Of a DNA stretch of 8,092 nt, positions 1 to 5,521 are shown one piece after another; position 1 is the stretch's first letter, and every line of letters starts with the position of its first letter. Where the stretch lies: the NCBI GenBank assembly GCA_024683115.1, contig JAIKYM010000138.1, positions 1-8,092 of the forward strand, given 5' to 3'. A program made the position numbers and the translations under genes. Origin of the DNA: Bacilli bacterium (GTDB lineage Bacteria > Bacillota_I > Bacilli_A > RF39 > UBA660). The notes beneath the pieces are model-generated. The model saw nothing but the letters and a program-made list of their open reading frames with translations. It was not told the origin of the DNA and searched no databases.

Positions 1-919
1 TAGGTATTTCATGTTTTTCATAGAATAAGCTTATAAATGCATCTAAATCTTCAATATAATCATCTTCTATTAATATTAATTCGTTTTTAGAACCTATTAA
101 TTTGCCATGTCTAATGAAGAATATACATATAGATAGATAACCATTTTGAATAGTATAGTTTATTACATCTCTATCAACTAAATCTGGTAAATCAATCTTT
201 TGTTTTTGCATTATTATACTGATATATTCAAGATATTCTTTCATTGCTAAAGCTTCCTCAAATTGGAGATTAGCTGAATAGTTTTCCATCTTTTCTTTTA
301 ATCTCTTGATAATAATATCATCGTTACCTGATAAGAATGATAATATTTCTTTTTCCATATTATCTATAGTTTCTTTATCAATATTTTTAATACAATATCC
401 AAGACATTCATGTATATGATAATAAAGGCATAATTCCTTACCTATGTTTCTACATTTTTTAATTGGATATAATCTATTAATTAATTCTACTATCTTTCTT
501 GCTGCAGTAGCATTAACATAAGGTCCAAATAAGTGTTTAGAGTCTTTCTTTTTTACTTGTAAGTATCTTACTATTTTTACTTCAGGATAAGGATTACGCT
601 TATATTCTATATATGGATAACTCTTATCATCCCTTAATAAGATATTGTACTTAGGATCATATTTTTTTATTAAGTTAATTTCAAGTAGGAATGATTCTAA
701 TTCAGATGAAGTAACTATATAGGTGAAATCATCTATATTTTCTACTAATTTTGCTGTTTTACCAGTTACTCTACCCGTGAAATATGATGTAACTCTATTC
801 TTCAAATCTTTAGCTTTACCTACATATATTATTGTTCCATTTATATCTCTCATTTGATATGAACCAGGTAAATGTGGTAGTAATTCTAATTTGGGTTTTA
901 TCTTTTCCATATTAGCCAT
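1..919 (-). CDS. uvrC: UvrABC excinuclease subunit C, N-terminal part (cut by window edge)
   Basis: This is the dual-incision nuclease of nucleotide excision repair, acting in the cytoplasm with UvrA and UvrB. 306 codons are visible of a family length near 600. The N-terminal GIY-YIG nuclease domain (about residues 13-95) shows PGSYQM at 18-23, IIYVGKAKDLKNRV at 30-43 and SSELESFLLEINLIKKYDPK at 71-90, supplying the expected Tyr, Arg and Glu. A four-cysteine set follows (C156, C164, C172, C176; spacing C-X7-C-X7-C-X3-C), matching the cysteine cluster reported to bind Fe-S in UvrC. A UVR (UvrB-interaction) helix pair lies at about 203-238 (LQFEEALAMKEYLE). The last 50 residues begin the C-terminal nuclease half. 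The GIY motif reads GSYQ where GVYL is usual. I chose the ATG at 919 because AGGAGG (927-932) sits 7 nt upstream; the ATG at 910 would be too far. The frame stays open to the window edge. Confidence 0.97.
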   Translation of the reverse strand, partial: MANMEKIKPKLELLPHLPGSYQMRDINGTIIYVGKAKDLKNRVTSYFTGRVTGKTAKLVENIDDFTYIVTSSELESFLLEINLIKKYDPKYNILLRDDKSYPYIEYKRNPYPEVKIVRYLQVKKKDSKHLFGPYVNATAARKIVELINRLYPIKKCRNIGKELCLYYHIHECLGYCIKNIDKETIDNMEKEILSFLSGNDDIIIKRLKEKMENYSANLQFEEALAMKEYLEYISIIMQKQKIDLPDLVDRDVINYTIQNGYLSICIFFIRHGKLIGSKNELILIEDDYIEDLDAFISLFYEKHEIP

Positions 920-945
920 ATAAACACCTCCTTTTATGTATTTTT

Positions 946-974
946 ATTATACTAAAAATTGAATATAAAATAAA
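946..974 (-). promoter_or_regulatory. Likely sigma-A promoter of uvrC
   Basis: A perfect -10 box TATAAT reads on the minus strand at 946-951, with a weak -35 (TTTATT, 969-974) at 17 nt spacing. The predicted transcript start near 939 leaves a leader of about 20 nt that carries AGGAGG. The -35 lies inside the spacer of the plus-strand promoter at 959-987. Because the background is so A+T-rich, the -10 alone is only moderate evidence. Confidence 0.45.
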
Positions 975-987
975 ATTAATATATAAT
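959..987 (+). promoter_or_regulatory. Sigma-A promoter of the yigZ-peptidase unit
   Basis: TTGAAT (959-964), a 17-nt spacer, then a perfect TATAAT (982-987). The predicted start of transcription is near 994-995. That leaves at most about 9-10 nt before the ATG at 1004 and places the alternative GTG (995) essentially at the transcript 5' end. No Shine-Dalgarno motif is present between the -10 box and the gene. Confidence 0.65.
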
Positions 988-1003
988 ATTTCTTGTGATT
1001 ACT

Positions 1004-1393
1004 ATGGAATTATTAAATACATACACTTATGAAATAAAAAAATCTAAATTTATCGGTTTTATGTATCATGTTGAGTCTAAAGATGAAGTTAAAGAAATAC
1101 TTGAATCTTTAAAGAAAGAACATAAGAAAGCAAGACATATACCATATGCATATAAAATAGGTCCTATTGCATCTAAATCAGATGATAAGGAACCTAACAA
1201 TACAGCAGGTATGCCTATTTATAATATAATTGAGAATAAGAAACTAGATAATGTATTAATAGTAGTAGTAAGATATTTTGGGGGAACAAAACTTGGTGCT
1301 GGTGGACTATTTAGAGCCTATATGGAAGCTGCAAGGACTGTTTCATTAGGTGATAACAATGAGATATTATTGGAAGAAAAGAGATTTAATTAA
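1004..1393 (+). CDS. yigZ: YigZ/IMPACT-family (UPF0029) protein, single-domain form
   Basis: This 129-residue protein matches the N-terminal UPF0029/IMPACT domain of YigZ/YvyE proteins. Their exact role is unsettled; eukaryotic IMPACT regulates Gcn2-type translation control. Visible hallmarks are KKSKFIGF near the N-terminus, the family segment NNTAGMPIYNIIE in the middle, and VVVRYFGGTKLGAGGLFRAY towards the C-terminal end. Typical bacterial members run about 200-220 residues and carry a C-terminal DUF1949 domain. Here the frame stops some 20 residues after the RAY motif, so that domain is absent, and no continuation of it appears in the other frames. I chose the ATG at 1004; an in-frame GTG at 995 would add three residues. 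Neither start has a ribosome binding site, and the promoter lies so close that the mRNA is probably leaderless or nearly so. The 3' end overlaps the next gene by 35 bp in another frame. Confidence 0.88.
   Translation: MELLNTYTYEIKKSKFIGFMYHVESKDEVKEILESLKKEHKKARHIPYAYKIGPIASKSDDKEPNNTAGMPIYNIIENKKLDNVLIVVVRYFGGTKLGAGGLFRAYMEAARTVSLGDNNEILLEEKRFN
1348..1354 (+). promoter_or_regulatory. Ribosome binding site of the peptidase gene inside yigZ
   Basis: AGGTGAT lies inside the yigZ coding region, 4 nt before the ATG at 1359. It matches the downstream part of the extended Shine-Dalgarno consensus AGGAGGTGATC, for which a short spacing is expected. It decides the start in favour of 1359 over the GTG at 1350, which is part of the site itself. 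The peptidase is therefore probably translated from the yigZ transcript. Confidence 0.7.
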
Positions 1394-2468
1394 ATTAAAA
1401 AATGAGTTATCTAAAGTTAAAAGTAAAAAAAATTTAGATGATATTTCTAATATAAATGAAATGCTTGGTATATTAAGTGATGATATTGATTTAGATTATG
1501 TTGATATTATGCCAGTCGACGAAAAATTTGATTTTAATTTGGCATATACAAGATTCTTGTATGGCTTAGAAAACTATTCTGAAAGAATGTTAGATAGTTT
1601 GTTATATTTATTTCAAATTGATCAAGATGGTAGTTTTTATGAAGCTAAAAATATATTATCTACATTTAAAATACCTAATAAAGATTTATTATTATTAGGT
1701 TTAGATTGTATAAGTGAATTACATGATGATAAATTGATTGATTTTTATAAAGAACTTGTAAATAACGAAAATCATTTATTACATATTTTAAATGGTGCTA
1801 ATTTTGTTGGTTTAGATTCTAAATTATATGGAGTTACATTCTATTTAAGAAATCTAAAGCAAAGTTATGTAGCTATAATGAAAGATAATTGTTGGATTGA
1901 TTTCCAAACTTTAATACATGAGGTAATGCATGCATATTTTAATAAATTTTTAGGTTATAGAAGAGGACGAGGTTTATATTTTGGTGAATTGGAAGGAAGA
2001 TTAGGAAATTTATTAGCAACTAAATATTTACAAAATAATGGTTTAGAAGAATATGCTAATGAAATAGATGAATTCGATTTTAGATCCGCTTTAAGTGATT
2101 CTTATGATTTATATCTTAATGATTTATTATTTGGTACTTGTTTAGAAAATTCATTTGATATGGATATAGTTAAAAGTAAGTATAAAGAAGAACTAGGAAG
2201 AGATTGGATTTTCGATGAAGAAGAAACTAAAGATTTATGCCATGTTTATGGTTTTAATAAATGTAATGATTTATTATGTTATTTAATGTTATTGGATTTA
2301 GATTCTAAAGGATATAATGCAATAGACTTATATAATAAAGTAAAATATTTTAAGAAAAATGATACTAGGGGTATTATTGATAATTTAAATAAAATGGATA
2401 TTACTTTCATGGATGATGGATATAAACATGCTAGAGCTTTATATGACAAAGTAAAAAACAGGAGTTAA
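1359..2468 (+). CDS. Predicted M3-like zinc metallopeptidase (HExxH, gluzincin type)
   Basis: This is a 369-residue soluble protein with no signal peptide or membrane segment. I do not recognise a named gene. Residues 187-191 read HEVMH, the zinc-binding HExxH motif, inside LIHEVMHAYFNKFLG. About 19-21 residues after the second His comes FGELEGRLGNLLATKYL, whose first Glu (E210) aligns with the third zinc ligand of M3 oligopeptidases (PepF-type AEVASTTNEILLTHYL). The spacing between HExxH and that Glu is several residues shorter than in PepF or thimet oligopeptidase. H295 and Y297 (CHVYGF) could correspond to the downstream His/Tyr that bind substrate in M3 enzymes, but this is tentative. At under 370 residues it is well short of the usual 560-700. 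The N-terminal half is helical, leucine-rich and unassigned. It overlaps yigZ by 35 bp and ends in a terminator. The peptidase call is an inference from motifs; the substrate is unknown. Confidence 0.72.
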   Translation: MRYYWKKRDLIKLKNELSKVKSKKNLDDISNINEMLGILSDDIDLDYVDIMPVDEKFDFNLAYTRFLYGLENYSERMLDSLLYLFQIDQDGSFYEAKNILSTFKIPNKDLLLLGLDCISELHDDKLIDFYKELVNNENHLLHILNGANFVGLDSKLYGVTFYLRNLKQSYVAIMKDNCWIDFQTLIHEVMHAYFNKFLGYRRGRGLYFGELEGRLGNLLATKYLQNNGLEEYANEIDEFDFRSALSDSYDLYLNDLLFGTCLENSFDMDIVKSKYKEELGRDWIFDEEETKDLCHVYGFNKCNDLLCYLMLLDLDSKGYNAIDLYNKVKYFKKNDTRGIIDNLNKMDITFMDDGYKHARALYDKVKNRS

Positions 2469-2478
2469 TCCTGTTTTT
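2454..2478. terminator. Bidirectional intrinsic terminator between convergent genes
   Basis: A 10-bp stem (2454-2463 with 2469-2478; core ACAGGA/TCCTGT) closes a 5-nt loop and is flanked by T-tracts in both directions: TTTTTAT on plus, TTTTTTAC on minus. The stop codon of the peptidase (2466-2468) is in the loop, and the dtd stop (2477-2479) overlaps the base of the stem. One hairpin appears to end both transcription units, with only 8 bp between the two stop codons. Confidence 0.88.
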
Positions 2479-2914
2479 ATTTACTATCTAATATTATAGT
2501 TGTAGGTCCAACGTTTTGAATATCAATTAACATATCCGCACCAAAGATTCCTGGATATGTTTTTATATGTTTATTTAATTTTGCATTGAACTCTTCATAT
2601 AATATATTAGCTTCTTCACCTTTCATTGCATTAATGTATGAAGGTCTATTACCTTTCTTAGTTTCAGCTTGTAAAGTGAATTGAGATATTGAAAGTATTT
2701 CACCACCAACATCTAAAATAGATTTATTCATTACACCATTTTCATCATCAAATATTCTTAGGTTAAGTACTTTATTTACCATCCAATCAACATCTTTAGA
2801 AGTATCTTCAATATTAATACCAACTAATAACATTAATCCAGAATCAATTTTATTCACTACTTTGCCATCTACAGTCACTGATGATTTTAATGATCTTTGT
2901 ACTACAACTTTCAT
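2477..2914 (-). CDS. dtd: D-aminoacyl-tRNA deacylase (DTD)
   Basis: Dtd hydrolyses D-aminoacyl-tRNAs (and glycyl-tRNA-Ala) in the cytoplasm, recycling tRNA and keeping D-amino acids out of proteins. At 145 residues it has the normal length. The N-terminus MKVVVQRSLKSSVTVDG is typical. Both active-site signatures are present: SQFTLQA near residue 77, and the Gly-cisPro loop as NVGPTTI near residue 134 (more often xxGPVT). It is the last gene of comN-rel-dtd. Its ATG lies 1 nt after the rel stop, and its ribosome binding site AGGAG (2923-2927, 8 nt from the ATG) lies within the last codons of rel, so translation is probably coupled. In Bacillus dtd also sits directly downstream of relA. Confidence 0.97.
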   Translation of the reverse strand: MKVVVQRSLKSSVTVDGKVVNKIDSGLMLLVGINIEDTSKDVDWMVNKVLNLRIFDDENGVMNKSILDVGGEILSISQFTLQAETKKGNRPSYINAMKGEEANILYEEFNAKLNKHIKTYPGIFGADMLIDIQNVGPTTIILDSK

Positions 2915-2915
2915 A

Positions 2916-5075
2916 TTATATTCTCCTTATATCTGTAACAAATTTAATAGCACTAATATCATTTATGAATTTCTTAAGTATTTCATTGTTAGGAACTCTT
3001 ACTAAAATATCATAGTATGAAGTGTTATTACCATTTACTTCAGATACATTAGCAATAGATATATTATCTTGAGATGCTATTGTTACTATATCTAATAATT
3101 TATTACTAATACCATTTGTATATATTATAAGTCTAGCAGAATATTTCTTATCCTCTGCGGATTCACGTGAATTATTCCATTCTACATCGATTAATCTTTC
3201 ATCTATATCTTTAATATTTATACAATCTTTTCTATGTACTGTTATGCCATGTCCTTTAGTTATGTAACCAATTATATCATCACCATATACAGGTTTACAG
3301 CAAGAAGCAAGATTAACTAAGATATCATCATTACCTGATACTATAATATCTGCTTTATAATTAGTCTCTATATTTGTATTATTATTTATTATTTTATCTA
3401 ATAATACATCTTCAACGTTTTCTTTATCATTGTATAATAGATTAATTATATATGTTGGTGTATATCTTAAAGAACCAATTTGTAATAATACTTCATCAAA
3501 CGTAGATACATTAAGATCTTCCATTATTTTTTCTTTATGTTCATCAGTTAATGCATCGCTTATAGATATCTTTTGTTTTCTTAATTCTCTTTCTAATAGT
3601 TCTTCACCACGAGCTATGTACTCTTCTCTATCTTGTTTTGAGAAGAATGATTTAATCTTTGTTTTAGCTTGTGTAGTCTTAACAAAGTTTAACCAATCTT
3701 TATTAGGAGTTGAGTTTGCATCAGTTCTAATTGACACAACATCACCATCTTGAAGTTCATAATCAAGTGTAACAATAGAATTATTTACGTTAGCACCAAT
3801 ACATGTATCACCTACTCTAGAGTGAATTCTATATGCGAAGTCAACTGGAGTAGATCCTTTAGGTAATTCAACAACATCACCTTTAGGAGTATTAACATAT
3901 ATCATCTTAGCAAGTATTTCATTATTTAAATTAGATTCAAATGATTCATCATCTTCATCTTCAGACGCTACAATTGCATTTCTAAACATTTGAAGTTTTT
4001 GTTCCATAACAGATTGAGCCATCTTAGTTCCGTGTTCTTTATAAGACCAGTGAGAAGCAATACCATGTTCTGCAATTTCATTCATTTCATTTGTTCTTAC
4101 TTGAATTTCTACAGGATAATTATTTACTCCATAAATACCTGTATGTAATGATTGATATGAATTACCTTTAGGCATAGCTATATAATCTTTAAATCTCTTC
4201 GGAATTGGTCTATATTTTGAATGTATTAAACCAATAATCAAATAACATTCAGGTACGGTATTACATATAATTCTAATACCTAAAATATCATATATATTGC
4301 TCCATGTATGACCATTTGTAAGTTTATTTGAAATAGATGATACTGACTTAACTCTACATTTAATTGAGAAGTTTTTTATACCTTCATCTTCTAATAAATT
4401 TGAAATATCATCCATCATTGAATTAAGTTGAATATTTAAATCTGCTCTATTCTCTGGTAATTCGGATTCAATTTGATTATAAATATCTGGTCTTAATACT
4501 TTAAATGATAAATCCTCTAACTCAGCTTTAATTTTATTAATACCTAATCTATGAGCTATAGGAATTAATACATTTTCAGTTTCACGAGCTTTATTCTTTT
4601 GTAATTCGGGTGGTAATCCTTCAATAGTTCGCATGTTATGTACTCTACCAGCAAGTTTTAGTATTAATACTCTAACATCTTCAGATAAAGCTACAAGTAT
4701 TTTTCTTATATATATTGATGATGACTCTGAATCATCTACCAAATGCAGTTTATTTACTTTAGTTAATGATTCAACTATACTTGATACTTCATCACCAAAT
4801 TGTTCTTTTAATTCTTCTAAATTTGATGAACCATGCATGATTGTTTCATGTACTAATGCAGCTACAACTGTTATGGCATCTACCTTTAAATCTGCAACTA
4901 TTATTGCTACATTTAGTGGGTGAACTATATAATCTTCACCATTTTTACGTGTCATGCCTTTATGTTGTTTTAAAGCAAAATTATAAGCTTTATTTATTAA
5001 ATCTATTTCCTCATTAGTATAATCATTCTCATTGCATAAACTCATTAAATTGTTGTATAAACGATTATCTTCCAT
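2916..5075 (-). CDS. rel: RelA/SpoT-homolog (p)ppGpp synthetase with degenerate hydrolase site
   Basis: A 719-residue long RSH protein mediating the stringent response by sensing uncharged tRNA on stalled ribosomes. Domains in order: HD hydrolase (about 25-195), (p)ppGpp synthetase (about 205-345), TGS (about 389-450), helical region, zinc finger/RIS with C592, C593, H614 and C618 (SCCKPV...VHRKDC), and ACT (about 645-719). Synthetase residues persist: R241, K243, K251, D263, the RFKD motif typical of bifunctional Rel (294-297), Y307, H311 and E323. The hydrolase site does not. Numbering offset from Streptococcus Rel is one residue. H52, H76 and N147 remain, but the canonical HDVVEDT is HETIMHG (D78->E, E81->M, D82->H) and KLADRLHNM is KLAGRVHNM (D144->G). 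I infer loss of (p)ppGpp hydrolysis. The region after R241-x-K243 has also drifted (SVSSISNKL instead of HIYSIYRKM). The ATG at 5075 begins 1 nt after the comN stop, with GTGAT 5 nt upstream as a likely ribosome site. Confidence 0.95.
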   Translation of the reverse strand: MEDNRLYNNLMSLCNENDYTNEEIDLINKAYNFALKQHKGMTRKNGEDYIVHPLNVAIIVADLKVDAITVVAALVHETIMHGSSNLEELKEQFGDEVSSIVESLTKVNKLHLVDDSESSSIYIRKILVALSEDVRVLILKLAGRVHNMRTIEGLPPELQKNKARETENVLIPIAHRLGINKIKAELEDLSFKVLRPDIYNQIESELPENRADLNIQLNSMMDDISNLLEDEGIKNFSIKCRVKSVSSISNKLTNGHTWSNIYDILGIRIICNTVPECYLIIGLIHSKYRPIPKRFKDYIAMPKGNSYQSLHTGIYGVNNYPVEIQVRTNEMNEIAEHGIASHWSYKEHGTKMAQSVMEQKLQMFRNAIVASEDEDDESFESNLNNEILAKMIYVNTPKGDVVELPKGSTPVDFAYRIHSRVGDTCIGANVNNSIVTLDYELQDGDVVSIRTDANSTPNKDWLNFVKTTQAKTKIKSFFSKQDREEYIARGEELLERELRKQKISISDALTDEHKEKIMEDLNVSTFDEVLLQIGSLRYTPTYIINLLYNDKENVEDVLLDKIINNNTNIETNYKADIIVSGNDDILVNLASCCKPVYGDDIIGYITKGHGITVHRKDCINIKDIDERLIDVEWNNSRESAEDKKYSARLIIYTNGISNKLLDIVTIASQDNISIANVSEVNGNNTSYYDILVRVPNNEILKKFINDISAIKFVTDIRRI

Positions 5076-5076
5076 T

Positions 5077-5340
5077 TTATATCACATCTTCTTTTGCATT
5101 TATTTTTTTTATTACATATTTTTCATATTCTTGGTTAGGTGTATTTAATATCCCATTTACTATTTCAGCTAAAGTCAAACCATTTTTATTAATCCATATA
5201 TTATTTTTGTTATAATTCCATATATCTATTTCTGTAATATAATTAATACCTTGTGCCATTAGTTCATGTTTTTTACATCTAAGAGCCGGTTTAATTCTTA
5301 CAAATAATTCTTTTTGGGATTTTATATTTATATCTTCCAT
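5077..5340 (-). CDS. comN: ComN-like post-transcriptional regulator family protein
   Basis: An 87-residue soluble protein resembling the Bacillus ComN/YrzD (Post_transc_reg) family. The family pattern is visible in VRIKPALRCKKHELMAQGI, then a TEIDIWNY segment (compare TEEDLW in Bacillus), a W in the middle, LAEIVNGILN (compare LVxDILS) and a final NQEYEKYVI (compare xDYMNYA). ComN in B. subtilis affects localisation and expression of comE mRNA; the role here is unknown. Synteny supports the call: in B. subtilis the gene lies close to relA and dtd, and here it is directly upstream of rel. I chose ATG 5340 because the upstream in-frame GTG (5347-5349) is itself part of the AGGTG ribosome binding site (5347-5351, 6 nt spacing). 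First gene of comN-rel-dtd, with its own promoter. Sequence similarity is moderate, so part of the confidence rests on context. Confidence 0.75.
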   Translation of the reverse strand: MEDINIKSQKELFVRIKPALRCKKHELMAQGINYITEIDIWNYNKNNIWINKNGLTLAEIVNGILNTPNQEYEKYVIKKINAKEDVI

Positions 5341-5357
5341 ATATAACACCTATATTT

Positions 5358-5386
5358 ATTATATAATATTAGGAATTAATTGAAAA
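5358..5386 (-). promoter_or_regulatory. Sigma-A promoter of the comN-rel-dtd operon
   Basis: Minus-strand TATAAT at 5358-5363 with TTTTCA at 5381-5386, spacing 17 nt. Transcription would begin near 5351, leaving about 10 nt before ATG 5340 and placing the AGGTG site at the very 5' end of the RNA. The -35 box abuts the T-tract of the upstream terminator hairpin (5389-5418). Confidence 0.6.
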
Positions 5387-5388
5387 TA

Positions 5389-5418
5389 AAAAGACTTTTA
5401 TTTTATTAAAAGTCTTTT
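5389..5418 (-). terminator. Second intrinsic terminator downstream of tig
   Basis: A 12-bp perfect stem (5389-5400 with 5407-5418; core AAAAGACTTTTA/TAAAAGTCTTTT) with a 6-nt loop. On the minus strand it is followed by TTTTTATTTTC counting the stem end. It insulates the comN promoter from tig read-through. The stem is A/T-dominated, so alone it is weaker than a typical terminator. It also has T-rich sequence on the plus side but no plus-strand gene to terminate. Confidence 0.65.
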
Positions 5419-5499
5419 ATTATTTTCTTTTTCCCTATGTTCTTTTAATATTTGATAAAAGTTATTAATAATGTTTTACACTACATTGATACAAATAAA
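5419..5499. other. Intergenic spacer between the two tig terminators
   Basis: About 80 bp of A+T-rich sequence with no open reading frame of note on either strand. On the minus strand TTGTAT and TATTAA are spaced about 18 nt apart and could form a weak promoter for a short RNA ending at the second hairpin. In this base composition such boxes are expected by chance, so I do not call an RNA gene. Confidence 0.4.
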
Positions 5500-5521
5500 A
5501 AAGAAGCAATTAAGCTTCTTT
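5490..5521 (-). terminator. Intrinsic terminator overlapping the tig stop codon
   Basis: An 8-bp stem (5500-5507 with 5514-5521; AAAGAAGC/GCTTCTTT) closes a 6-nt loop that contains the tig stop codon (5510-5512). On the minus strand the 3' arm runs into TTTTTTATTTG, a good U-tract. The 5' arm is made of the last tig codons. Confidence 0.82.

Noticed and set aside
1004..2468. A frameshift splitting one YigZ-peptidase fusion gene
   Set aside because: The peptidase has its own good ribosome site (AGGTGAT) and ATG, and the two proteins belong to different families. No DUF1949 sequence is found in any frame, so two overlapping genes fit better.
3430..3753. Plus-strand open frame of about 107 codons inside rel
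   Set aside because: It is antisense to conserved TGS/helical coding sequence, has no ribosome site, and its Ser/Leu-rich translation is the usual mirror of Asp/Glu/Lys codons.
4633..4923. Plus-strand open frame of about 96 codons inside rel
   Set aside because: It is antisense to the HD domain with no ribosome site or family resemblance; a shadow of the real gene.
5350..5509. Riboswitch or T-box leader upstream of the comN-rel operon
   Set aside because: The predicted leader is only about 10 nt. The hairpins upstream are simple A/T-rich terminators of tig, with no conserved leader motif visible.
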